This document shows positions 17,901 to 25,230 of a stretch of DNA of 64,000 nt, piece after piece (positions within the stretch are counted from its first letter, which is position 1; every line of letters begins with the position of its first letter). The notes below the pieces were generated by a model. The model was not told the DNA's origin and ran no database searches. It was given only the letters and a program-made list of their open reading frames with translations. The translations under genes were made by a program, and so were the position numbers. Location of the stretch: contig NZ_JAHCDD010000008.1 of the NCBI RefSeq assembly GCF_018413525.1, forward strand, positions 1 to 64,000, given 5' to 3'. The stretch comes from Acidovorax sp. CCYZU-2555 (GTDB lineage: Bacteria; Pseudomonadota; Gammaproteobacteria; Burkholderiales; Burkholderiaceae_C).

Positions 17901-18955
17901 GGTATCGCCTGCTGGGCGCGAAGATCGGCCGCCATGCCGAAATCTCGACCGCCATGGGCCTGATTCCGGACATGCTGACGCTGGGCGACGAGTCCTTCAT
18001 CGCCGATGCGGTCATGCTGGGCGACGAGGAAGTCGACGGCGGCTGGATGTCGATCGACTACACGGTCATAGGCCGGCGCAGTTTTGTCGGCAACGGCGCC
18101 TATGTGCCAGACGGCACGACCTTGCCGTCGGACGTGCTGCTCGGCGTGCAGTCCAAGGCCCCGGCGAGCGAGAAGATGCAACCGGGGCAGACCTGGGTGG
18201 GCTCGCCAGCGATCAGCCTGCCGTCGCGTGAAGTGCTCACAGGCTTTCCTGAGTCCCTGACTTTCCACCCGTCGCGCTGGCGCTGGCTGGGCCGTGCGCT
18301 GGTGGAAGCGATGCGCATCGTGCTGCCGCTGTCGCTCATCATCGGCGCAGGCTATGTGATCGTCCAGCATCTCATGCCCGTGGCCGCCGAGGACGCATGG
18401 CTTGAACTGGTGTTCGACCTGGGCGTGGCTGGCATTTATTACGGCATTGGCTGCTTCCTGTTCGTGGCGGCGCTCAAGTGGCTGCTGATTGGTCGTTACC
18501 GGCCACGGGCCATGCCGATGTGGACGCCGTTCGTCTGGACCAGCGAAGCGCTGACCAGCATCTATGAGTCGATTGCCGTGCCCAACTTCCTCGAGTACCT
18601 GCGCGGCACGCCCATGATGCCGTCGATGCTGCGGCTCATGGGGGTGAAGATAGGCCGCGACGTCTACATGAATACGACCGACATCACCGAATTCGATTGC
18701 GTCGAGATCGGTGAACGCAGCGAACTCAACGCCTGGTCCGGTCCGCAGACCCACCTGTTCGAGGACCGCGTCATGAAGATCGGCCGTATCCAGATCGGCG
18801 AAAGAGTGACGCTGGGCATTCGCAGCACCGTGCTGTACGACACCGTGATCGGCGATGGCGTGCTGCTCGGGCCGCTGACCCTGGTCATGAAGGGCGAGAA
18901 GCTGCCGCCCGACAGCGCCTGGCACGGCTCACCCGCGCAGTCATGGTCGCCTTGA
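14999..18955 (+). CDS. Pls/PosA-type membrane non-ribosomal peptide synthetase (poly-amino-acid synthetase)
   Basis: 1318 residues. Adenylation domain (about 20-500): YTSGSTGKPKGVPIS near 160, NTYGPTEATV near 292, YRTGDLARID near 379, GRVDDQVKVRGFRVELGEIE near 400. Carrier domain with DDLGGHSLLAARL, phosphopantetheine site Ser547. Then three membrane-helix pairs (near 617-675, 847-925, 1100-1160) alternating with three left-handed beta-helix (hexapeptide) domains near 718-825, 970-1075 and 1211-1315. No standard condensation or thioesterase domain. This order is that of epsilon-poly-L-lysine synthetase and relatives, which polymerise one amino acid at the membrane. The selectivity segment FDMSFEEIW (205-213) gives Asp-Met-x-x-Glu, as in ornithine-type codes, so a basic monomer is likely (inference). 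Confidence 0.9.
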   Translation: MTITRGPFRQDFLRKEVLADLFEATAARQPAHAALICGDLQLSYRDLDERASLMAHHLMAKGVKPGDIVGLWLPRGMDLLVSQLAIAKTGAAWLPLDADAPAERVAVCLEDAQAVGIVTGHPSLAAICAVWDPATLLAQTSEPLLRRHGARPEHPSYVIYTSGSTGKPKGVPISQGAICHFLRSENAVLGVHADDVVYQGFSLAFDMSFEEIWISYLVGATLWIAPREITADPDALPRALIDHGVSVLHAVPTLLALFSSDVPGLRLINLGGEMCPQAVVDRWATPSRRMFNTYGPTEATVSASIAELHAGQAVTIGAPLPNYGLLVVDADLKLADAGETGELCIIGPGVALGYLGRPELTAEKFVANPWMTHPHEPRLYRTGDLARIDAQGQVHCLGRVDDQVKVRGFRVELGEIEAKLAELLHSGTAAVVLKPVNEIDQLVAYVVDGGDTPPTPADLRAGLRAVLPPYMVPGHFEIVSGIPRLTSGKIDRKALRALPMGEIAAPTDSDDAETEVEAALFAALARLFPGQALRRTADFFDDLGGHSLLAARLVSALREDARFVHMTVNDVYQNRRLGAIAQAMQAGMAKLGDAALADFAPVPRWRRMLCGGAQALALPFMISLNVMNWLAPFFTYHYFTGEPGDSIAFAVLASVMVFLGSHLFSLTVAVLSSRLLLRGLKPGRYPLWGLHYFRWWLADRLQQLAPAYLLSGCALYNGYLRAMGAQVGKDVVVGSVTIRQPHLLRIGDGASIGSNVNLENVRVERAELVVGAIDIGAEGYVGSYAVMEGDTAIAPWGRLEGLAALARGARVAANEIWDGSPAKFVRHRQCGERPARPPVTRARRIGESLFFALGAALTAVLFFLPIFPAFALIDALEERVLAPSLEAHGYVLAVFQYALLALPASAVLIVGTALIAAAIRWAVLPRLRPGTWPVHSNLYCRKWLANQIQVASLHVLHGVYATVFVPYWYRLLGAKIGRHAEISTAMGLIPDMLTLGDESFIADAVMLGDEEVDGGWMSIDYTVIGRRSFVGNGAYVPDGTTLPSDVLLGVQSKAPASEKMQPGQTWVGSPAISLPSREVLTGFPESLTFHPSRWRWLGRALVEAMRIVLPLSLIIGAGYVIVQHLMPVAAEDAWLELVFDLGVAGIYYGIGCFLFVAALKWLLIGRYRPRAMPMWTPFVWTSEALTSIYESIAVPNFLEYLRGTPMMPSMLRLMGVKIGRDVYMNTTDITEFDCVEIGERSELNAWSGPQTHLFEDRVMKIGRIQIGERVTLGIRSTVLYDTVIGDGVLLGPLTLVMKGEKLPPDSAWHGSPAQSWSP

Positions 18956-19548
18956 TGCAGTGGGCGCCAATGGCCCCGGATCAACGGCCGGCATTGCGCG
19001 CGGCCCAGCCCGCTGTGTGGGTGCTTCAAGGCCCGGGCCAGCATCTGCGCGCCGGGGCCAGGGATCTGTTGAGGGCTCTTCTGGCGGACTATTTGGGGAC
19101 GGCACCCGAAAAGACGCGCCTGCATTTCGTACCCGGCCAGGCACCGTGCGTGGACTTGCACTGGCAAGGCCTGCCTTTGTCGATCAGCATGAGCTACAGC
19201 CAGGACCTGGCACTGATTGCCATCTGCCCCGGTGCGCACATCGGCATCGATGTGACAGAGATTGCTTCCATGCCGGATTGGGCACAGGTGGCGAAGCTCT
19301 ATCTGGGCGTTGAATCGATTGCGCGCCTCGCAGCAATCGACGGCATGCCACGCGACAGGGTGTTTGCGCTGGAATGGGCCGAGCTCGAAGCGCGCTGCAA
19401 GTGCGTCGGTCTGGGCCTGCAGGAATGGTCGCCCGCCAGGCACAAGCGCTTGCACGCGGATTCCATCGAAGTGAGCACCATGGCGCTGGGTGGCTTGCGC
19501 TCAGGCCTGGCCTATGCCTTGGCGCTCGCGCGGGATTCGGCCAGGTGA
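18955..19548 (+). CDS. 4'-phosphopantetheinyl transferase, Sfp type
   Basis: 197 residues from the ATG at 18955, which overlaps the synthetase stop as TGATG; a GTG/ATG four codons upstream (18943) is also possible. Family motifs are the magnesium-binding GIDVTEI (Asp99) and WAELEARCK (Trp141, Glu145, Lys149). It transfers phosphopantetheine from coenzyme A to a carrier-domain serine. Tight coupling to the synthetase means Ser547 of that protein is the obvious target. Convergent with the response-regulator gene 34 bases on. Confidence 0.88.
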   Translation: MQWAPMAPDQRPALRAAQPAVWVLQGPGQHLRAGARDLLRALLADYLGTAPEKTRLHFVPGQAPCVDLHWQGLPLSISMSYSQDLALIAICPGAHIGIDVTEIASMPDWAQVAKLYLGVESIARLAAIDGMPRDRVFALEWAELEARCKCVGLGLQEWSPARHKRLHADSIEVSTMALGGLRSGLAYALALARDSAR

Positions 19549-19582
19549 CGCACAGTTGGCGGGTCCTGGCTTGCATAGCGCT

Positions 19583-20314
19583 TCAGAACAGCGTCTCGAC
19601 ATCGCTGGCCAGCCGATAGCCCGCGCCGCGTTCGGTGACGATCAGCACCGGCTTGGCCTGATCGGGCTCGATCTTCAGGCGCAGTCGCCGGATCTGCACG
19701 TCCACGGTGCGGTCATAGACCTCGGCCTCGTGCAGGCGCGACATCGACAGCAGCTGATCGCGGGTGAGCACCCGCTGGGGGGCGCGGCACAGCGCATTCA
19801 ACAGGCTGAATTCGCCATTGGACAATTCCACCGAGCTGCCATCCGGCGCCAGCAAGCGCCGGGTGCGCAAATTCAGCTCCCAACCCGAAAAACGGAACGC
19901 GCGGCGCGTGTTGTCGCGCTCGGGCAGCGTGGCCTGCACCTGGTAGCGGCGCAGCACGGCGCGCAGGCGCGCCAGCAGCTCGCGCGGGCTGAAGGGCTTG
20001 GTGACATAGTCGTCGGCGCCCAGCTCCAGACCCATCACGCGGTCGGCCTCCTCGTTGCGCCCGGTGAGCAGCACGATAGGCACGGTTGCGCGTTCGCGCA
20101 GCTGGCGCGCCAGGTTCATGCCGTCTTCGCCCGGCAGCTTCAAGTCGAGCAGCACCAGGTCGATGGCCTCGCGGTCGAAGACCTCGAACATTTCCTTGCC
20201 CGAACTGCCGACACTGACCCGCATATCGTTCTTGCCAAGGTATTCGACCACCAGTTCGCGGATGTCGGGGTCGTCGTCGATGACGAGAATATGCGGGTCA
20301 ATACGGGTGTTCAT
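19583..20314 (-). CDS. OmpR/PhoB-family response regulator
   Basis: 243 residues from the ATG at 20314; the frame is open further up but only across the promoter. Receiver domain with acidic pocket DDDPD, phospho-acceptor Asp57 in LVLLDLKLP, LLTGRNEEADR and Lys in DDYVTKPFSPREL. C-terminal winged helix (VELSNGEFSLLNALCRAPQRVLTRDQLL; VDVQIRRLRLKIE). Divergent from the hybrid sensor kinase gene over 237 bases, so the two probably form one signalling system. Confidence 0.93.
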   Translation of the reverse strand: MNTRIDPHILVIDDDPDIRELVVEYLGKNDMRVSVGSSGKEMFEVFDREAIDLVLLDLKLPGEDGMNLARQLRERATVPIVLLTGRNEEADRVMGLELGADDYVTKPFSPRELLARLRAVLRRYQVQATLPERDNTRRAFRFSGWELNLRTRRLLAPDGSSVELSNGEFSLLNALCRAPQRVLTRDQLLSMSRLHEAEVYDRTVDVQIRRLRLKIEPDQAKPVLIVTERGAGYRLASDVETLF

Positions 20315-20551
20315 GGATCTCGTCGCTGTAGAAAGGCACAAGTACGCAGCGTTGGTTGTACAGCCTTCAGGGCTGATGCGCATGGTAGCGCAAGGCCGCA
20401 GCGGTTCAGGCCGCCAGGCCAACGAAAGCACGCTGCATGTCATGATGCGTGCCTGCCCGGTGGGCATGCCCGGCATGGAGTGCGCTTCATCCGGGGGATG
20501 CCGCCAGATTCCCTTGATCCCTTCTTGCACGGCCTGAGCCGCCCACAGCGC

Positions 20552-22639
20552 ATGGAACCCGAAATCGAAGCCAGTTCACGCAGTCTGCGCCGCCCCTGGT
20601 GGATTGCGCTCGGCTTGTGGCTGGCACTGGCGGCGGTCACCTCCATAGGCCTGTGGCATCTGCGGCGCGACGCCGTGCAAAGCCAGTCCCGCGAGCTGGG
20701 CCTGCTGTCGCTGACGCTCACCGACGGCATAGAACGCGGACTGAGCGGCGCCGATGAGGGCCTGCACGCCTTGCGCGCCGAGTTGCTCGAAGGCCGCCGC
20801 GGGCTGGCGATGGCCGGCCCCGGCGGCGACGCGCGCCAGGCACTGCGCACGCGCGCGGCCTTGATGCCCCTGGTGGATACCTTGTGGCTGCTCGACGATT
20901 CCGGGCGGACCATTGCGGCGTCGGACCAGACGCCGGCCCCCGATTTGTCGGTATTCCACCCCTCGCCCGGCACGCTGGCCGAGGGGGCCGCCGCGCTGAG
21001 CCGGCCCTTCGACGGCCCTGGCGACAAAGGCCCGCTGATCGCGATGGCAGTCCGGTTTCCGGGCACGGCCTATGCGCCCAGCGGCTGGATTCTGGCCGGC
21101 ATGCAGGCCAGCGCACTGCTGGGGGCGTTCAGCTCGGCCATACCCTCCACGGCCACCAGCGCCTGGGTGGTGCGCGGCGATGGCGTTCGGCTGACGGGCG
21201 TGAATGCCCAGGAGCCCACGCTGGATGCCTCCACCTTGGCGCGGCATCTGGCCAGGCGCCCGGAGCTGGAGCTGCGCCGGTTTGAGGACGGCAGCGACAA
21301 GCTCGTGGCCTTGCACACCGTGTCCCGCTACGACGTCAAGGTGCTCATCTCGCGCGATCTGGAGTCGGTTCTGGCCTCGTGGCGCCAGGCGGCGACGGTG
21401 TCCGGCGCCGCGCTGGCGCTGCTGGTGCTCGTCATGGCCGCGGCCGTCCATTGGGTGCAGTTGGCCGACCGGCGCCGCGCCGAGGCGCAGCGCGCGCTGC
21501 AGGCGCAGATTTCCCGCGCCGCCAAACTGGAGTCGCTGGGCACGCTGGCCGGCAGCGTGGCGCACGACTTCAACAATCTGCTGGCCGGCATCGTCGGTTT
21601 CGGCGAAATGGCCCAGGATGCGGCACCCGCGGGCAGCGACCAGGCGCGCCACATCGACAAGATTTTGCAGATCGCCTTGCGCGGCAAGTCCCTGGTCGGG
21701 CGCATCCTGACCTTCAGTCACGCCGGGGCCAAGGCTTCGGCGGTGTTCGAGCTGGAACCCGTGGTCGAGGAAGTGCTGAGCGTGCTGTCGGCTTCGCTGC
21801 GCGGCGGCATTGTGCTGGAGCGCGTGCTGCAAGCCCCAGGCGCTTGCCTGCGCGGCGATGCGACCCAGGCCTTTGAAGCGGTGATGAACCTGTGCACGAA
21901 TGCCATGCAGGCCATGCCCCAAGGCGGAATGCTCAGCGTGCAGCTGGACCGTCTGCAGGTTGCCGAGCCGCGCGTGCTGTCGCACACCCAGCTGCCGCCC
22001 GGCAACTACCTGCGCCTGGTCGTCACCGACCAGGGCAAGGGCATCACGCCCGATGTGATGGAGCGCTTGTTCGAGCCGTTTTTCACCACCCGCGCGGCGC
22101 AATCAGGAACCGGCCTGGGCCTGGCGGTGGTGTTTGGCGTGGTCGCCGAGCTGGGCGGTGCCATCGACGTGCAAAGCAGGCCGGGGCAAGGCGCGCAGTT
22201 CACGCTGTACCTGCCGGAGTCCAGCGAGGGCGTGGACATCCCGACACCAGGCGCGCTGCAGGTCCACCCCGGCGCCGGACAGCGGCTGCTGGTGGTGGAT
22301 GACGAACCCGAACTGGTGGCGCTGACGAGTGAATTGCTCACGGGTCTGGGTTACACGCCCGAGGGCTACACAGACCCGGGCGCGGCCTTGCAGGCACTGA
22401 ACGACGATCCGCAGCGTTTCGCGGCGGTGATCACCGACGAGGTGATGCCGGGACTGACAGGCACCCAGCTGACGCAGGCCCTGCGCCAGCGCGCACCGCA
22501 TATCCCGGTACTGCTGGTCAGCGGCTATGGCGGCGCGCTGCTGGCTCAGCGTGCCGGCGCCGTCGGCGTGACCCGGCTGCTGGCCAAGCCGCTGCAGCGC
22601 AACGACCTGGCGCGCGCGCTGGCCGAAGTGCTGCGCTGA
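20552..22639 (+). CDS. Hybrid sensor histidine kinase with C-terminal receiver
   Basis: 695 residues from the ATG at 20552; an ATG at 20498 would add 18. N-terminal membrane helix (WWIALGLWLALAAVTSIGLW), periplasmic sensor of about 240 residues resembling a Cache-type fold (LMPLVDTLWLLDDSGRTIAASD), second helix (VSGAALALLVLVMAAAVHWV), no evident HAMP. Then a HisKA-type dimerisation region LGTLAGSVAHDFNNLLAGIV (His338), an ATPase domain (DQGKGI, FEPFFTTR, GTGLGLAVV) and a receiver domain with Asp629 in AVITDEVMPG. Divergent from the response regulator. The membrane-exported unknown genes downstream may be its targets (inference). Confidence 0.9.
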   Translation: MEPEIEASSRSLRRPWWIALGLWLALAAVTSIGLWHLRRDAVQSQSRELGLLSLTLTDGIERGLSGADEGLHALRAELLEGRRGLAMAGPGGDARQALRTRAALMPLVDTLWLLDDSGRTIAASDQTPAPDLSVFHPSPGTLAEGAAALSRPFDGPGDKGPLIAMAVRFPGTAYAPSGWILAGMQASALLGAFSSAIPSTATSAWVVRGDGVRLTGVNAQEPTLDASTLARHLARRPELELRRFEDGSDKLVALHTVSRYDVKVLISRDLESVLASWRQAATVSGAALALLVLVMAAAVHWVQLADRRRAEAQRALQAQISRAAKLESLGTLAGSVAHDFNNLLAGIVGFGEMAQDAAPAGSDQARHIDKILQIALRGKSLVGRILTFSHAGAKASAVFELEPVVEEVLSVLSASLRGGIVLERVLQAPGACLRGDATQAFEAVMNLCTNAMQAMPQGGMLSVQLDRLQVAEPRVLSHTQLPPGNYLRLVVTDQGKGITPDVMERLFEPFFTTRAAQSGTGLGLAVVFGVVAELGGAIDVQSRPGQGAQFTLYLPESSEGVDIPTPGALQVHPGAGQRLLVVDDEPELVALTSELLTGLGYTPEGYTDPGAALQALNDDPQRFAAVITDEVMPGLTGTQLTQALRQRAPHIPVLLVSGYGGALLAQRAGAVGVTRLLAKPLQRNDLARALAEVLR

Positions 22640-22646
22640 TGGCGAC

Positions 22647-22670
22647 GGCGGCCTGTGCGCCGCCATTTTT
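22647..22670 (+). terminator. Rho-independent terminator after the hybrid kinase
   Basis: Stem GGCGGC (22647-22652) and GCCGCC (22659-22664) with a 6-base loop, followed by ATTTTT. It lies 7 bases after the kinase stop, so the following gene cluster has its own promoter. Confidence 0.7.
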
Positions 22671-22678
22671 CGCCAATG

Positions 22679-22717
22679 TTGCAAATGTCATGTGGCAAGC
22701 AGTTCATGTCATTTGCA
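22679..22717. promoter_or_regulatory. Inverted/direct repeat upstream of the envelope gene cluster
   Basis: TGCAAATGTCATG (22680-22692) and CATGTCATTTGCA (22705-22717) are inverted copies with one mismatch and a 12-base spacer. Seen as direct repeats, ATGTCATGTG and ATGTCATTTG recur exactly 20 bases apart, about two helical turns. Position 57 bases before the next start makes it a candidate site for a regulator, possibly the adjacent response regulator. Confidence 0.5.
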
Positions 22718-22773
22718 GGGGACTGTAGGCGCCCATAGTGAACTCCATACACCGCACTTCAAGGAGTTCCACC

Positions 22774-23118
22774 ATGTTCAGCAACACTTCCACTACCCGG
22801 TTTGTCGGTGCTCTGGCCGCTGCAAGCAGCTACGTCCCCGCTGTGTCCGCTACCGCCGCCGAGCCCGTTTCGGCCTACGCCGTGGCCGAGCTTCAGAAGG
22901 CACGTGTCGAAATCTACTGCGGCCACAACAACCAAGCCGTGGCCGGCATCCGCGCCGTGCGCCGCCAGCTGCACGCTTCGTCGATTGCGAGCTCGTCGCC
23001 GATTTTCGCCACATTGGATGAAGCTTCCTGGCTGACCCGCCACGACCAGTATCTGCTGGCCGAGCACGCGCTCGAAAAGGCCTTGGATCAGCTCGCCATG
23101 GGAACCGCATTGAATTGA
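22774..23118 (+). CDS. Small exported helical protein of unknown function
   Basis: 114 residues from the ATG at 22774, with AAGGAG 8 bases upstream. The N-terminus (VGALAAASSYVPAVSATAAEP) looks like an export signal with an Ala-x-Ala site. The mature part is predicted helical: VAELQKARVEIYCGHNNQAVAGIRAVRRQL and RHDQYLLAEHALEKALDQLAMG. The first helix faintly recalls YfdX-type periplasmic proteins, but I do not assign it. First of four small genes in one direction. Confidence 0.7.
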   Translation: MFSNTSTTRFVGALAAASSYVPAVSATAAEPVSAYAVAELQKARVEIYCGHNNQAVAGIRAVRRQLHASSIASSSPIFATLDEASWLTRHDQYLLAEHALEKALDQLAMGTALN

Positions 23119-23189
23119 GCCCAGCGACATCGCCAGGCGGCGGTGTCGCGGCGGCCCAGCCGCCGCATTGCCTCACTCAAGGAATTTTC

Positions 23190-24077
23190 ATGAAACGCTT
23201 TCTGGTGGCGGCGTCCTTCGCCGCGCTCACGTGCTCGGCCTTCGCCTTGCCAACCATAGGCGAAGTGCAGACAGAAATAGGCAAAGGCCATTACGCCCGT
23301 GCCGAGGAAATGACGCGCGAAGTGGTCGCGGCCAAGCCCGACAGCGCCAGGGCGCGCTATGTGCATGCCGAGATCCTGGCGCACAACCAGCGCTTTGCGC
23401 TGGCCGCCGAAGAGGCCGCCCAGGCCCGAAAGCTCGATCCGAAGCTGTCGTTCACCGATCCGGAAAAATTCAAGACGTTCACGCAGTTGCTGGCCCGACA
23501 GCAGTCTGCAGGAACTGCCTCACCCGCCGGCATCACATACAAGCCCTCGCAGTTCGCCGAGACCGCGCCTGTAAGCCATGGGAGCGGCATGCCCGCTTGG
23601 GCTTGGGGAGGCGTCGTTGGCTTGCTGGCAATGTTGGCATGGCGGGCCTTGGGCACCAGACAGCCGGCGCGCACGCAATGGCCGCAGGCCATGCCGGCAG
23701 CGGCGGGGCCGCTGCCCACAGGCACGCCCGGCGGTATGGGCGCAACCGGCTTCAGCAGCTATGCACCTGCTGCCTCGCCCATGCCCGCGCCTGCGCCTGC
23801 GGCTGGCAACGGACTGTGGGGCACAGGCATGGCGGTTGCCGGCGGCGTCGCGGCCGGCATGCTCGCGGAAAAGCTGTTCGAAGGACACCGCGAGAGCGCC
23901 ACACCCTCCGCATTCGCGCCCGCCAACCGCGCGCCTGAATCCTCCAGCGTCGACGACCGGTGGGCTCGCAATACAGCGGCAGACGAGTTGGAACAGCGCT
24001 CCATTGACATGGGCAAGGGAGATGACTGGGGTGGCGATGGCAGCGCTGGGGAGACGTCCAGCGACGACGGCTGGTGA
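23190..24077 (+). CDS. Exported tetratricopeptide-repeat-like protein with one membrane helix and acidic tail
   Basis: 295 residues from the ATG at 23190 (Shine-Dalgarno AAGGAA). Signal peptide MKRFLVAASFAALTCSAFA; then about 70 residues of helical TPR-like sequence (GHYARAEEMTREVVAAKPDSARARYVHAEILAHNQ, FALAAEEAAQARKLDP). A hydrophobic helix WAWGGVVGLLAMLAWRAL near 140 is followed by a Pro/Ala/Gly-rich stretch, a second glycine-rich hydrophobic segment, and a Ser/Asp/Gly tail ending SSDDGW. An envelope protein; function unknown. Confidence 0.75.
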   Translation: MKRFLVAASFAALTCSAFALPTIGEVQTEIGKGHYARAEEMTREVVAAKPDSARARYVHAEILAHNQRFALAAEEAAQARKLDPKLSFTDPEKFKTFTQLLARQQSAGTASPAGITYKPSQFAETAPVSHGSGMPAWAWGGVVGLLAMLAWRALGTRQPARTQWPQAMPAAAGPLPTGTPGGMGATGFSSYAPAASPMPAPAPAAGNGLWGTGMAVAGGVAAGMLAEKLFEGHRESATPSAFAPANRAPESSSVDDRWARNTAADELEQRSIDMGKGDDWGGDGSAGETSSDDGW

Positions 24078-24125
24078 GCCACCGCCCGCCAAGCGCCTTG
24101 CCTTCTTCAACGCAAAGGAGTCAAC

Positions 24126-24587
24126 ATGCATGAAGATGACCAAGTCAGCAGGGGCGGCGCTATCCCCGGCGCCGACGAGCTGAGCGCCTCCGCGCTGGAC
24201 GTCCAGATCCCGGAACTGCTCGCCCAGGTGTACGAGGCGGCTCCCACGGTGGAACGTTGCCACCTGCTGGAACCGCTGCTGCAGCCCCTGGGCCTGCTGT
24301 CCCTGGCCGCGGTCGCGGGTGGCGTGTTCACCAATATCCGCTTGCGCTGCGGCTGGCATCAGCTCGATGTCCGGCCCGACGACATCCAGAACGTGCATGC
24401 GGTGGACGTGGTGGCGCTGGTCGATTACGCCCAGCAGGTGAGCGTGGAAGCCGTGGATGGGCTCGCACAGCTGCTTCTCTCGACGCCGCTGCTTTCGGCA
24501 TCGGCCACGGCCGCCTTGCTGGTGGCCATGCTGCTGCGGCGCGCACGCTCGCGCCAGTCTGCCAATGCCGGCGCGCAAGAAATCTGA
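24126..24587 (+). CDS. Hypothetical membrane-associated protein
   Basis: 153 residues, ATG after GGAGTCAAC. Two hydrophobic stretches, LGLLSLAAVAGGVF near 57-70 and LLSTPLLSASATAALLVAMLL near 118-138, the latter followed by RRARSRQ, which would stay in the cytoplasm. No recognised domain. Spacing of 48 bases from the TPR gene and 8 bases to the next gene supports one transcript. Confidence 0.65.
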   Translation: MHEDDQVSRGGAIPGADELSASALDVQIPELLAQVYEAAPTVERCHLLEPLLQPLGLLSLAAVAGGVFTNIRLRCGWHQLDVRPDDIQNVHAVDVVALVDYAQQVSVEAVDGLAQLLLSTPLLSASATAALLVAMLLRRARSRQSANAGAQEI

Positions 24588-24595
24588 AGTCGATC

Positions 24596-25024
24596 ATGCT
24601 GCAAACCCCCTTCACGCGCCGCATGCTGCATGCCGGCCCCAAGCCTGTGCGTGCCTGCGCTGGCGCATACGCACAAGCTTTGGTCGCGGCTGACGGGCAG
24701 GCCTGCCCCGCCGATTCGACCATGGCCAGGCTGCACATTCATGCGACGCAAGCAACCGCTGATGAACGCGGAACGCTGTCGCTGGTGCTGCGCCGCCTCA
24801 GCCCCTGGACCATGGACGCCACGCAGCCCGCACTCAGCGGCTTGCGCATTACCGACCTGGACGGCCGCAATTATTTCAGCGCCGATGAACTGCCGCCCGT
24901 CATAGCCCTGTCGCTGCCCGCAGGGATCTACCACGTCACCGTAAGCCATGGCACTCAGCAGCGGCGTTACACCGTGGCGCTGGACCAGGGGGTTGCCGTC
25001 CATCTGCAGTTGCGCGGAGACTAA
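24596..25024 (+). CDS. Hypothetical beta-rich protein
   Basis: 142 residues from the ATG at 24596, 8 bases after the previous stop. An N-terminal basic segment is followed by a beta-strand-rich part: ARLHIHATQATADERGTLSL, LSGLRITDLDGRNYFSADEL, IALSLPAGIYHVTVSHGTQQ and RRYTVALDQGVAVHLQL. The LPAGIYHVTV stretch is reminiscent of carboxypeptidase-regulatory or similar Ig-like folds, at low certainty. Last gene of the four-gene cluster. Confidence 0.6.
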   Translation: MLQTPFTRRMLHAGPKPVRACAGAYAQALVAADGQACPADSTMARLHIHATQATADERGTLSLVLRRLSPWTMDATQPALSGLRITDLDGRNYFSADELPPVIALSLPAGIYHVTVSHGTQQRRYTVALDQGVAVHLQLRGD

Positions 25025-25126
25025 AACTTGGGCGCCATCGACGCAGCCGTATCCCGCCCAAAAATTTCAGTTCACAGGGACAAGTGCTCGCAACCACCCG
25101 CCAGCGAATTCACGAGGCATGCTGAC

Positions 25127-25223
25127 GGCCTGACCAGATGATGACTGTGGTCAGGCCAATTAACCGTTTGAAAAAATTGGCCTGACAATTTCCAGCCACT
25201 TCATCGCACGACGGGCCTGACCA
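25127..25223. repeat. Cluster of four GGCCTGACCA-type sites downstream of the GntR gene
   Basis: Copies: GGCCTGACCA at 25127-25136, TGGTCAGGCCA at 25148-25158, TTGGCCTGACA at 25177-25187, GGCCTGACCA at 25214-25223. The middle two form a perfect 12-base inverted repeat, GTCAGGCCAATT (25150-25161) and AATTGGCCTGAC (25175-25186), with a 13-base AT-rich spacer. They match the sites before the transporter operon except for one base (CTGACC versus CTTACC). Could be operators for the GntR regulator, a terminator hairpin, or both. Confidence 0.6.
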
Positions 25224-25230
25224 AACGCCT

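Noticed and set aside
14891-18925. 1344-codon open frame on the minus strand opposite the synthetase
   Set aside because: It mirrors the plus-strand synthetase in a GC-rich gene, is rich in His/Arg/Gln, has no motif, and would antisense a protein with clear catalytic signatures.
19490-20551. Extended upstream part of the hybrid kinase frame
   Set aside because: It overlaps the whole response-regulator gene on the opposite strand and lacks domains; real kinase sequence starts at the ATG at 20552 (or 20498).
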